Part shown: positions 1 through 6,554 of the stretch, piece by piece
Position numbering within the stretch: the first letter of the stretch is position 1
Layout: every line of letters starts with the position of its first letter
Assembly (NCBI GenBank): GCA_025353085.1
Contig: JANXRI010000135.1
Location: 1-7,426 of the forward strand
Reading direction: 5' to 3'
DNA: 7,426 nucleotides
Source: Betaproteobacteria bacterium
GTDB taxonomy: Bacteria; Pseudomonadota; Gammaproteobacteria; Burkholderiales; SG8-41
Notes under the pieces: generated by a model
What the model was told of the DNA's origin: nothing
Databases searched by the model: none
Seen by the model: the letters and a program-made list of their open reading frames with translations, nothing else
Translations under genes and position numbers: made by a program

Positions 1-399
1 GAGCGCGGTCAGCACCGACGCGAGAAACATGCCCGCGAAATAACCCATGAGCAGCACCTTGATCGAGAACCAGCCGCGCTGCAGCAGCACGCCGTTCATG
101 ATGTTGTCGTAGAACGCGCCCAAAGTTTCGCTGAACTTCGGAAACAGCAGCGGGTTCTGTTCACACACGAACTGGCTCGGAAACAGCACGCCATCCTTCC
201 AGACGAAGGAGGTCACGTTCATGCACGACGAATACGATTGCCACAGCAGCCCGAGCAAAAGCAATATCAGGCCTTTGCGCACGGCGGCGTTGTTGAACAC
301 CTTCTCCCACGCGGTAAGCGGCTTTTCGACCACGCCGTAGGCGCTGGTCTCGACTTCGCGCACGAACTCGGGGCGCTGCACCAATACGTTTTCAGCCAT
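1..399 (-). CDS. ABC transporter permease, taurine/nitrate/sulfonate type (N-terminal part)
   Basis: Inner-membrane permease that would form the channel for the ATPase encoded just upstream. The reading frame is open from ATG at 399 to the left edge (133 residues); the C-terminal half, with the EAA loop that contacts the ATPase, lies outside the window. After a charged cytoplasmic N-terminus there is a first membrane helix (about residues 40-55, LILLLLGLLW), a periplasmic stretch, then the LLFPKFSETL and WFSIKVLLMGYFAG segments typical of SsuC/TauC/NrtB permeases, where the second helix begins. The start is well supported: a perfect AGGAGG lies 9 bases upstream, and the start overlaps the ATPase stop by 8 bases (ATGGCTGA), so the two are very likely translationally coupled. 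Odd: the loop after helix 1 is longer than I expect for the family and carries two cysteines (about residues 59 and 79). The substrate cannot be deduced from this fragment. Confidence 0.88.
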   Translation of the reverse strand, partial: MAENVLVQRPEFVREVETSAYGVVEKPLTAWEKVFNNAAVRKGLILLLLGLLWQSYSSCMNVTSFVWKDGVLFPSQFVCEQNPLLFPKFSETLGAFYDNIMNGVLLQRGWFSIKVLLMGYFAGMFLASVLTAL

Positions 400-1177
400 G
401 AGGGGTTACCTCCTGTTCGATCTTGTCCGCAAATAACATGTCATGAATGCTGTCCGAGAGCTTCTTGCCGCCGGCGCCGACGTGATCCGTGCCGTCGCTG
501 TTCAGTTCGGCCTTGACGCGTCCCGGGTGCGGGGAGAGCAGCAAAATACGATTGCCGATCAGCACGGCCTCGGGAATCGAGTGCGTCACGAACAGCACCG
601 TGAAATGCGTGTCGTCCCACAACTGCAGCAGCTCTTCCTGCATTTTGCGGCGGGTCAGCGCATCAAGCGCGGCGAACGGCTCGTCCATCAGCAGAATGTC
701 GGGCTCCATCGCCATGCCGCGTGCAATGGCGACGCGCTGCTTCATGCCGCCGGACAGCGTGTGCGGATAGCTGTCGGCAAACTGCGTGAGCTTGACCTTT
801 TCGATGTACTGCATCGCTTTGTCCTCGGCGGGCTTGCCGGAGAGACGGCCGCTGGCGGTCAGCGCGAACATCACGTTCTGTTTGACCGTTTTCCACGGCA
901 ACAGCTGGTCGAATTCCTGGAACACGAACACGCGGTCGGCGCCCGGCTTCGTCACGACTTCGCCGTTAAGCCGCATGCCGCCCTCGGTCGGCTGCATATA
1001 ACCGCCGACGGCTTTCAAGAGGGTGGATTTGCCGCAGCCCGAAGGACCGAGAATCACGAATCGGTCGGATTTATAAACCTGGAAATCGACGCGATACGTC
1101 GCCGTGACCAGATGCTCCTTGGTCTTGTACTGCAGGGTGACGCCTTCGACTTCCAGCAGAGGATTGGCTGAGCTCAT
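392..1177 (-). CDS. ABC transporter ATP-binding protein, taurine/nitrate/sulfonate type
   Basis: Cytoplasmic ATPase that powers import through the adjacent permease. Using the ATG at 1177 it has 261 residues, normal for TauB/SsuB/NrtD-like proteins. Visible motifs in order: Walker A GPSGCGKST (44-52), Q-loop FQEFDQLLPW (Q87), ABC signature LSGGMKQRVAIARG (141-154), Walker B ILLMDEPF (161-168), D-loop AALD (169-172) and H-loop VTHS (H199). All catalytic residues are present, so it should be active. An in-frame GTG at 1195 would add six residues. I prefer ATG 1177 because a weak GGA lies about 11 bases before it and I see no good ribosome site before the GTG. It follows the Bug-type binding protein gene after 44 bases and overlaps the permease gene by 8, indicating one operon. 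The family assignment is firm; the substrate (taurine, other sulfonates, nitrate, or another small anion) is not. Confidence 0.95.
   Translation of the reverse strand: MSSANPLLEVEGVTLQYKTKEHLVTATYRVDFQVYKSDRFVILGPSGCGKSTLLKAVGGYMQPTEGGMRLNGEVVTKPGADRVFVFQEFDQLLPWKTVKQNVMFALTASGRLSGKPAEDKAMQYIEKVKLTQFADSYPHTLSGGMKQRVAIARGMAMEPDILLMDEPFAALDALTRRKMQEELLQLWDDTHFTVLFVTHSIPEAVLIGNRILLLSPHPGRVKAELNSDGTDHVGAGGKKLSDSIHDMLFADKIEQEVTPHG
409..414 (-). promoter_or_regulatory. Shine-Dalgarno site for the ABC permease
   Basis: AGGAGG on the minus strand, 9 bases before the ATG at 399. It lies inside the 3' end of the ATPase gene. It fixes the permease start and supports coupled translation of the two subunits. 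Confidence 0.85.
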
Positions 1178-1221
1178 GATGTTTGGTTCCGACACTTACG
1201 TCGCGCGGCTTGAGGATGTAA

Positions 1222-2184
1222 TCAATCGATCTGCAATTTGCGCTCGCGCACTATTTTTCCCCAGCGTTCTGTCTCTTCGCGCACATACTTGGTGAAGTCG
1301 GCGGGACTGTTGCCGACCGGCGCCATGCCGAGGCCTTCGAAGCGGCTCTTGATATCCGCCGCCTCCAGCGCCTTGCCGGTGTCGCGATAGATTTTGTCGA
1401 TCACTTCTTTGGGCGTTCCCGTCGGCACCAGGAAACCGAACCACCCGAGGTTCTCGAATCCGGGCAGCGTTTCGGCGACCGCCGGCACGGCGGGCAATTG
1501 CGGCGAGCGCTGCTTGCTCGTCACGCCGAGCGCGCGCAACTTCTTCTGCTGGATGAAATTGATCGCGGCCGCAAGATTAGGCGTCGAAAACGGCACCTGT
1601 CCTGCCATCGTGTCGACGATCGCCGGCGCTTCGCCTTTGTACGGCACATGGACGACTTCGATCTTCGCGGCGAACAGAAAATTTTCCGCCGCGAGATGGG
1701 TCTGGCTGCCATATCCCGCGGAGCCGTACGAGATCTGACCCGGCCGCGCCTTCGCGAGATCGATGAACTCCTTGACGGTCTTCGGCGGAAAAGTTGGCGT
1801 CACGATCAGCACCTGCGGACCGCTCGCGACGCTGGTGACGGGCACCAGATCCCTGGCCGGATCGAACGGCATCTTTTTGTAGATATGCGGGTTGGCGGTC
1901 ACGATCGAACCGGAAGCCATGAATAACGTATAACCGTCGGGCGCGCTTTTCGACGCGAGCTCACCGCCAATATTGCCGCCGGCACCCGCACGGTTGTCCA
2001 CGATTACCTGCTGGCCCCAGATCTCGCCGAGTTTTTGCGCCACTACGCGCGTGACGATATCGGTGGCGCCACCGGGCGCAAATGGCACGATGATGCGGAC
2101 GGACTTGACCGGATAAACCTGCGCCGCGGCCGATGCCGACAAGAACGCAGCGGCGCAGAGCGCAAAGCAGTGCATGACATGCAT
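1222..2184 (-). CDS. Bug/TctC-family periplasmic solute-binding protein (tripartite tricarboxylate transporter type)
   Basis: Predicted secreted binding protein of the Bug family, which is greatly expanded in Bordetella and other Burkholderiales and typically binds carboxylates or amino acids. With the ATG at 2184 it has 320 residues, the usual length. A signal peptide spans residues 1 to about 21 (FALCAAAFLSASAAA, probable cleavage AAA|QVYP). Family hallmarks follow: VRIIVPFAPGGATDIVTR near the mature N-terminus, VDNRAGAGGNIG (about 63-74), YGSAGYGSQTHLAAENF, VPYKGEAPAIVDTMAGQV, LPAVPAVAE and GFLVPTGTPKEVI. No TctA/TctB membrane partners are in the window; the next gene is an ABC ATPase 44 bases on. 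Start choice is uncertain. The 2184 start has GGGGG only 4 bases upstream. An ATG at 2211 would add nine residues including a lysine, which suits a signal-peptide n-region, but its ribosome site is weak (GAGA at 9 bases). Confidence 0.93.
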   Translation of the reverse strand: MHVMHCFALCAAAFLSASAAAQVYPVKSVRIIVPFAPGGATDIVTRVVAQKLGEIWGQQVIVDNRAGAGGNIGGELASKSAPDGYTLFMASGSIVTANPHIYKKMPFDPARDLVPVTSVASGPQVLIVTPTFPPKTVKEFIDLAKARPGQISYGSAGYGSQTHLAAENFLFAAKIEVVHVPYKGEAPAIVDTMAGQVPFSTPNLAAAINFIQQKKLRALGVTSKQRSPQLPAVPAVAETLPGFENLGWFGFLVPTGTPKEVIDKIYRDTGKALEAADIKSRFEGLGMAPVGNSPADFTKYVREETERWGKIVRERKLQID

Positions 2185-2188
2185 GATT

Positions 2189-2193
2189 CCCCC
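2189..2193 (-). promoter_or_regulatory. Candidate ribosome-binding site for the Bug-type protein
   Basis: GGGGG read on the minus strand, 4 bases before the ATG at 2184. The spacing is shorter than ideal, so it supports but does not prove this start over the ATG at 2211. Confidence 0.4.
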
Positions 2194-2257
2194 GGATTTA
2201 TATAAAGGCATGGCCAAATATCTCTATGTAGTTTACAACGTTCCGTCGCCCACGGCC

Positions 2258-4501
2258 TTAATGGAAAATGTATATCGGGCTTGACCAGATCAGGTGGCCA
2301 TCCTCCTGCGTGACGCACACATAAAGCGCGTTGTCGCCTTCTTTGTTGAGCGCGATGCGGCGCTCGATTTGCACGCGCGTGTGCGAATTCTCGTCGGGCA
2401 TGCGAAACACGCGGAGCTGGCGCTTGATGCCGCCGTTCGAGAACACGCGATCATCGATGCCGATATCGGCGACCTTGATTTCGGTTTTGACGAGCGCGGT
2501 GTCGATCTTCAAAGTGCCCGACTGAGCGTCGCTCAACCACGCGTCGAAACCAGCGAAGCCACCCGTCGTCAGTCCGCCCCATTTCAGTTCTCCGGGCGCC
2601 GACTGCTCGAGCTGCTTGTCGAGGTTCCAGAAATTGATCGTCCGCACGCGCTCGAAGCTGTTACCCGTCAGCGTGCAGCCGCCGTCCCATACCGTCTGGC
2701 GGCCGCGGCCACGGTATTCGGAACCTTCCCAGATCACGCGGATGCGACGGCCAAGCGATTTTTCTTTGAACGGGTGATACGTTTCAAGCGTGGTCAGCCG
2801 GTTGCGGATTTCGATCCGTTCGATCGGCGCCGACGCGTGTACGTCGATATGGAAGGTAATCTCGCGCTCGCCGGATCGCAAAATGTCGCCCATCATTGCG
2901 CTTCGCACCTTGCTGGGGGTGGTCGGCCCGAGATTCGGATCGGCGGCATAGAGTTCGGCGTCGGCGGCGAATGTCGCGCGCGTGTCGAGGAGCATGCGGC
3001 AACCGGTGGTCGCATAATGATGGCGCTTGCGCAGGGCGTCAGCCAATTCGTGGCGCGATAAGCCGGTCGCCAGAATGCACGAAAGCCCGCCATACGCGCC
3101 GAACAGCGATGCGCCGGGGTGGCTCGCGCCGTGGCGGCCTTTGTGACCATCTGAATTGGCGAGTATGCCGACGCGGTAACCTTGCTCGAACGCGTCATGC
3201 ACGAGCCATTCGAACGTGCCCCAGTCGGAGTGCACTTCGACGCTGCGCTCGATGCGCGCGTCGTGCGCCATCTTGATGTCCGCATAGCGCCCGCCGATAT
3301 GCGCGAATACGATGCAGTCCTCGTCTTTAAGCATCTTGAAAAGATCGTCCGCGCTGTTGGCGTCGGTTTTAACGTCCGAGAGATCGTCGATCAACGCGTG
3401 ATGCGAGCGGTGAATCTGGCGCCCTTCGTTCAGGAACATCACATTGCGATCGCCGCCCAGGCCCGTGTTGCCTGACCATTCATAGCCGGGAAACATGATG
3501 AAGCGGCCATCGGTGTTGAACTCTCTGCTCAATTGGTTGAGCTCGTTCCAGAACGGTGTCGTGATCTGAAAGTCGTTGCCCTGATGGCTCATCGCATCGA
3601 GGAACGCGCGGTCGCGCGCGAATTCAATCAGCTCACGCGCGGAATTGGTGCCGATGGTTTCTTCCGACTGCCCGTGCAAGTCCGCCCAGTACGGCAGCAG
3701 GTCCGCGCTCTGCGCGATACGCAGCGGATTGCTGGTGCAAATGAGTTTGCCGGATGCATCACGCACGTCGATCAGCAAATCACCGGTCGTCGTGCACCGC
3801 AGGCCTTCGATGATTTTCGAATAATCGCCGGGCTGCATTGTCAGGGTCAGCGGCAATCCGTCGACCGGCAGGTTGGCGGTGAGACTGAACGTTCCATTCA
3901 CGAGAGGTGACGGATTGCCCCACTTGTCCTCGCCTTTGAAGCCAAGCTTGAACCATTCGCCGTGCACGCGCAGCGTCGGCAGGATCGCTTTATAGAGAAC
4001 CGGCGACCCCGCGACCACGGAAATGTAAGGCTGAACCGGCAATTCGACGTAGTTATAGGTCGCCCACGCATCGACGAGCACGCGGAATTCGAAAGTGGGC
4101 TCGTGGAAGGTCTGCATGCGGATGCCGGGCGAACCCTGGCGCGTGTCGCCGAAGCGCACAATGATCCGGTCGTTTTCGCGCAGAAAGCCGCGCACGACGC
4201 GGATGAACAGCGTCTTGTCCCACGGCCGGATGTTCATCTTGCCGTCGTACTTGACCTCAAGCACCGCGCCGTTGCTCGCCTCCACCGTCGTGTAATTCCA
4301 GCCTTCAGGGTCTGTGAATTGCGGACGTCCCATGTCGGAGGCAAAGCGGTGCACGATTTTGAGCGAGCCGGTATCGTCGATGCCGAAATAGCCGGCCGTA
4401 TACGTGAGCGCGAACGACTGGAAGCTGCCGGCCTCGAATGCGCCGTGTGGTGAAATTTCGGCGTGGCCCATGCGTTCGGCGAAATAAATCGAATGCGGCA
4501 T
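2258..4501 (-). CDS. DUF3604/PHP-like predicted metal-dependent hydrolase, 747 aa
   Basis: Large protein without a visible signal peptide or membrane helix, so probably cytoplasmic. Residues 1 to about 260 look like beta-rich accessory domains. From about 270 the sequence matches the DUF3604 pattern, a family related to PHP metallohydrolases. Probable metal ligands and active-site residues are YWADLHGQS (D274, H276), MSHQGND (H306, D310), GYEWSG (E341), VFAHIGG (H401), VEVHSDWG (H424) and ANSDGHKG (D451, H453). The C-terminus (about 540-747) is again beta-like and ends in TQEDGHLIWSSPIYI, a closing motif I associate with this family. PHP relatives hydrolyse phosphate esters; the substrate of DUF3604 proteins is not known to me. 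The start is firm: GAGGGGG lies 4 bases upstream of ATG 4501. It follows the hairpin element after the ComA-like gene and precedes the Bug-type gene by 73 bases. The family call is from motif recognition, not a search. Confidence 0.85.
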   Translation of the reverse strand: MPHSIYFAERMGHAEISPHGAFEAGSFQSFALTYTAGYFGIDDTGSLKIVHRFASDMGRPQFTDPEGWNYTTVEASNGAVLEVKYDGKMNIRPWDKTLFIRVVRGFLRENDRIIVRFGDTRQGSPGIRMQTFHEPTFEFRVLVDAWATYNYVELPVQPYISVVAGSPVLYKAILPTLRVHGEWFKLGFKGEDKWGNPSPLVNGTFSLTANLPVDGLPLTLTMQPGDYSKIIEGLRCTTTGDLLIDVRDASGKLICTSNPLRIAQSADLLPYWADLHGQSEETIGTNSARELIEFARDRAFLDAMSHQGNDFQITTPFWNELNQLSREFNTDGRFIMFPGYEWSGNTGLGGDRNVMFLNEGRQIHRSHHALIDDLSDVKTDANSADDLFKMLKDEDCIVFAHIGGRYADIKMAHDARIERSVEVHSDWGTFEWLVHDAFEQGYRVGILANSDGHKGRHGASHPGASLFGAYGGLSCILATGLSRHELADALRKRHHYATTGCRMLLDTRATFAADAELYAADPNLGPTTPSKVRSAMMGDILRSGEREITFHIDVHASAPIERIEIRNRLTTLETYHPFKEKSLGRRIRVIWEGSEYRGRGRQTVWDGGCTLTGNSFERVRTINFWNLDKQLEQSAPGELKWGGLTTGGFAGFDAWLSDAQSGTLKIDTALVKTEIKVADIGIDDRVFSNGGIKRQLRVFRMPDENSHTRVQIERRIALNKEGDNALYVCVTQEDGHLIWSSPIYIFH

Positions 4502-4505
4502 GTCA

Positions 4506-4512
4506 CCCCCTC
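4506..4512 (-). promoter_or_regulatory. Shine-Dalgarno site for the DUF3604/PHP-like gene
   Basis: GAGGGGG on the minus strand, 4 bases before the ATG at 4501, at the downstream edge of the inverted-repeat element. It supports this start and suggests the gene is translated independently of the ComA-like gene upstream. Confidence 0.65.
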
Positions 4513-4526
4513 AACGAAAAACCGGG

Positions 4527-4614
4527 CCGCAAAGACGCAATGGCGCAAAGAAGCACAAAAATAACAACATCATGAAATCTCTCGCGCATCCCTTGCGCCT
4601 TCGCGCCTTTGCGG
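4527..4614. repeat. Palindromic intergenic element built of 8-base CGCAAAGR units
   Basis: Two 24-base arms (4527-4550 and 4591-4614) are inverted copies with 20 of 24 positions matching, separated by an AT-richer 40-base loop. Each arm is itself a tandem array of three 8-base units. On the plus strand: CGCAAAGA, CGCAATGG, CGCAAAGA (4528-4551). Read on the minus strand: CGCAAAGG, CGCGAAGG, CGCAAGGG (4613-4590). The element fills most of the gap between the ComA-like gene, whose stop codon is one base from the arm, and the DUF3604 gene. As RNA it would form a long stem, so it could attenuate transcription, stabilise the upstream mRNA end, or simply be a dispersed intergenic repeat. No U-tract follows the stem, so it is not a standard intrinsic terminator. 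It resembles intergenic CGCAAAG-type repeats that I recall from other bacterial genomes, but I cannot check copy number here. Confidence 0.85.
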
Positions 4615-4615
4615 T

Positions 4616-5452
4616 TCAAGATTTCGAACTCCCGTCCCGCGAAACTTGCGGCCCGACCACGCCCAAACCGACGCGCAACGCTTCGGTTTCAAGAATGTCG
4701 GCTGGCATGACGTTCGCGATGTTCACATCGGGGCCGAACTCGGCGACCAGGAATTTTTTCATGTCTTCGACGACCGACAGCGTGATGCCGGAGATCCACG
4801 GGCCGGGCAACTCGATCAGCACGCGCGACATGTCGAGCCCTTTGCGCAGCCCGTTAATGAGTTTCATTTTCGGCTTGCCGTTGACGATCAACTCAGCGGC
4901 TTCGACCAGCACGAGTTCGGCGCCCGCCGCGAAACAATCCTTGGCCTGCGACACCAGCAGCGCGGCGTCGTTCCTGGCGTCTTTGGACCCTACTTCGCCA
5001 AACACCGCGAGCCCGCACTCGATGGCGAGCCGGATTTGCGCGCGGCGCTGACGCGGCGTCAGTTCGACGCAATTGTCGGAAACTTCGACCACATCGAAAC
5101 CCACGCGTTTGGCTTCGAGCAAAAATGGCCGCAACATTTTCTCGCCGTACGTTGCGAACACATATTCCTGGAACTGGCCGCCAATAAACGGGCGGATTCC
5201 ATGCCGGCGATACAACGCGAGCTTTTTTCGCAGATAGGCGAGATCGTACAAACGCGAAGTGCCGACCGCGATTTTCGCGAGGTCGATATAACGGTCGGCC
5301 ATCGTCACGAGGTCGTCGACCTGCATGTACGGCAAGCCAAAGTCGGCGACCATCGTCAAGCCGGTTTTACGCGGCTTTTTAGCACTCCGGCCGGCCGGCA
5401 GCTCGACAAAGCCGAACGGAACCGATTGCGCGCGTAATTTACTTTGACGCAT
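4616..5452 (-). CDS. ComA-like protein, (2R)-phospho-3-sulfolactate synthase family (divergent)
   Basis: Predicted cytoplasmic TIM-barrel enzyme of 278 residues. ComA adds sulfite to phosphoenolpyruvate to make phosphosulfolactate, the first step of coenzyme M synthesis in methanogens; XcbB1 of Xanthobacter is a bacterial relative. Family signatures in order: KPRKTGLTMV (26-35), YIDLAKIAVGTS (55-66, K60), YRRHGIRPFIGGQFQEY (81-97), GFDVVEVSDN (118-127), EVGSKD (153-158), GAELVLVEAAE (177-187, E184), VLIELPG (211-217, E214) and VNIANV (243-248). Against M. jannaschii ComA as I remember it, several motif residues differ (see findings), so the reaction may not be the canonical one. The ATG at 5452 was chosen because it gives family length. 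The frame stays open further upstream, but that part overlaps the exporter gene and has no family similarity. It starts 20 bases after the exporter stop, implying co-transcription. Plant HSA32 is another non-CoM member of this fold family. Confidence 0.88.
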   Translation of the reverse strand: MRQSKLRAQSVPFGFVELPAGRSAKKPRKTGLTMVADFGLPYMQVDDLVTMADRYIDLAKIAVGTSRLYDLAYLRKKLALYRRHGIRPFIGGQFQEYVFATYGEKMLRPFLLEAKRVGFDVVEVSDNCVELTPRQRRAQIRLAIECGLAVFGEVGSKDARNDAALLVSQAKDCFAAGAELVLVEAAELIVNGKPKMKLINGLRKGLDMSRVLIELPGPWISGITLSVVEDMKKFLVAEFGPDVNIANVMPADILETEALRVGLGVVGPQVSRDGSSKS

Positions 5453-5472
5453 GACTTCTGCCTTGCCTTTTT

Positions 5473-6207
5473 TTAAAATTGCAGCGAGACGCCCGACGCG
5501 AGTATCAACCACACCACGAGCCGCCGAAAACGCTCTTCGCTGATCACTTCGAACACCCGCGTGCCCGCCCACAGTCCCAATGCCATCGCTGGCAGGCTGA
5601 CGGCGAGCGGCACGATCAATTCCGACTTGTCGAATTTCACCGTGAAGCCGACGCACAGCATCACGAGCACGCCGGTGATCAGAATGTACGGTTGATAAAT
5701 ATAGCGGCTCTTCCGCTTGTCCCATCCGCGCAAACTGCACCAGATCGTCGGCAGCGTGCCATGCAACAGCGCGAATCCACCCAGGATGCCGCTCACCCAA
5801 CCCACCATCCCATCCGCGATGCGCGCGACTCCGGGCGGCAATTTTAATACCGGCACGGCGGGCCGCATCAGCATGTAACAACTATACGCAATCATGAACG
5901 CACCGAACACGTGCCGGAACAATGCCGCATCGAGCCGCTCGAGCGCAAGCACGCCGAGCGGCACACCGAGCGCGCCACCAATCACGAACGGCCACAACAA
6001 ACGAAACTCTATCTCGCGCCGATACTGCCAGATGCTCACGATATGCAGCAGCGTTGCGCAAATTGCCGCCAGCAGCACGATCTGCGCCGGCGGCAACACA
6101 TAGAGCCACACGCCGGTCACGACAATCGCAAATGCAAATCCCGCGCTGCCCACGACGAGCGCGGCGAGGAAACCCCCGGCCGCGATCAGCGCAAGGTCAA
6201 ACGACAT
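5473..6207 (-). CDS. TauE/SafE (TSUP) family membrane anion exporter
   Basis: Polytopic inner-membrane protein of 244 residues, the typical TSUP length. Some members of this family export sulfite or organosulfonates released during sulfonate catabolism. About seven to eight hydrophobic helices are visible. The two family half-repeats show in GGFLAALVVGSAGFAFAIVV (11-30) and GMVGWVSGILGGFALLHGTL (133-152), each followed by a helix-breaking segment (LPP at 38-40, LPTIW at 152-156). The cytoplasmic loop RGWDKRKSRY (160-169) is basic. The ATG at 6207 overlaps the end of the preceding membrane-anchor gene by 11 bases and has no clear ribosome site, so it is probably translated by coupling. The ComA-like gene follows after 20 bases. 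Sulfite is a substrate of canonical ComA, so an exporter of this family next to it is suggestive, but TSUP specificities are broad and the transported anion is inferred, not shown. Confidence 0.9.
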   Translation of the reverse strand: MSFDLALIAAGGFLAALVVGSAGFAFAIVVTGVWLYVLPPAQIVLLAAICATLLHIVSIWQYRREIEFRLLWPFVIGGALGVPLGVLALERLDAALFRHVFGAFMIAYSCYMLMRPAVPVLKLPPGVARIADGMVGWVSGILGGFALLHGTLPTIWCSLRGWDKRKSRYIYQPYILITGVLVMLCVGFTVKFDKSELIVPLAVSLPAMALGLWAGTRVFEVISEERFRRLVVWLILASGVSLQF

Positions 6208-6544
6208 TTAGCGCAAACGCGAGCCCCACTGCCACACTGACCCCGGCGGCGACGGCGAGCAAACTTTTTTGCCAGTCGCGCCACGCGAGAAATTCGAGCA
6301 TCAACAAACGCACGCCGCCCGCCATATGCGCGGCGAGCAATACGACCAACGCGATTTCAGCCAGTTTCACCAGCGGCTGCTGAGTCCAATGGAGGAAACC
6401 GTCGAGCGCTTGAGAACCGTTGAGCGCCTGGCTCAGGGCCCAGAAATGAAACGGCAGGAAAATCGCCAGCGATAAGCCGCTGACACGATGGACGATGAAC
6501 GCCCAGTAGGCGGGATGGTGGCGCGCGCGATAGTCGTTCTTCAC
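6197..6544 (-). CDS. Succinate dehydrogenase/fumarate reductase membrane anchor, SdhC-like
   Basis: Small quinone-site and heme-binding anchor of 115 residues with three predicted helices, holding the iron-sulfur/flavoprotein head on the inner membrane. The N-terminus has HPAYWAFIVHRVSGLSL; the HRVSG motif (19-23) corresponds to the SdhC segment whose serine and arginine bind quinone. Helix 1 continues with LPFHFWAL (H33). Helix 2 carries LLAAHMAGGVRLLMLEF (H73), the position of the SdhC heme-ligand histidine. The GTG start at 6544 lies 10 bases after the stop of the preceding anchor gene. A longer in-frame extension upstream would overlap that gene and lacks family character. The gene overlaps the TauE-like gene by 11 bases. 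Housekeeping SdhC is usually somewhat longer, so this looks like a compact variant. Confidence 0.87.
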   Translation of the reverse strand: MKNDYRARHHPAYWAFIVHRVSGLSLAIFLPFHFWALSQALNGSQALDGFLHWTQQPLVKLAEIALVVLLAAHMAGGVRLLMLEFLAWRDWQKSLLAVAAGVSVAVGLAFALNVV

Positions 6545-6554
6545 GGTTAGCCGT

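Noticed and set aside
443..1171. Long plus-strand open frame (242 codons) opposite the ABC ATPase gene
   Set aside because: It lies wholly antisense to a gene with every ABC motif, has no recognisable domain, and its Arg/His/Ala-rich composition is what GC-rich antisense frames produce.
2194..2257. Possible promoter before the Bug-type gene (TATATA-rich segment at 2199-2206 and a TTGTAA further upstream)
   Set aside because: The two elements do not have 16-18 base spacing, and a transcript started from the TATATA box would begin almost on the ribosome site.
2294..3061. Plus-strand open frame of 255 codons opposite the DUF3604 gene, and similar ones at 3533-3910 and 3962-4453
   Set aside because: Antisense shadows of a well-supported 747-residue gene, with no family motifs.
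4527..4614. Inverted repeat as a standard rho-independent terminator
   Set aside because: The stem is strong but no run of U follows it in the transcribed direction, and the loop is 40 bases.
4646..5437. Plus-strand open frame of 263 codons opposite the ComA-like gene
   Set aside because: Mirrors the coding frame of a clear family member; rich in Arg, His, Asp and Gln as expected of a shadow frame.
5461..5480. A/T run near the end of the TauE/SafE gene as a terminator
   Set aside because: It is part of the coding end (Gln-Phe-stop) with no GC stem before it, and the next gene starts 20 bases later.
5453..5881. N-terminal extension of the ComA-like frame to 421 residues
   Set aside because: The extension overlaps the TauE/SafE gene in another frame and has no ComA similarity. 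The ATG at 5452 gives the expected protein length.
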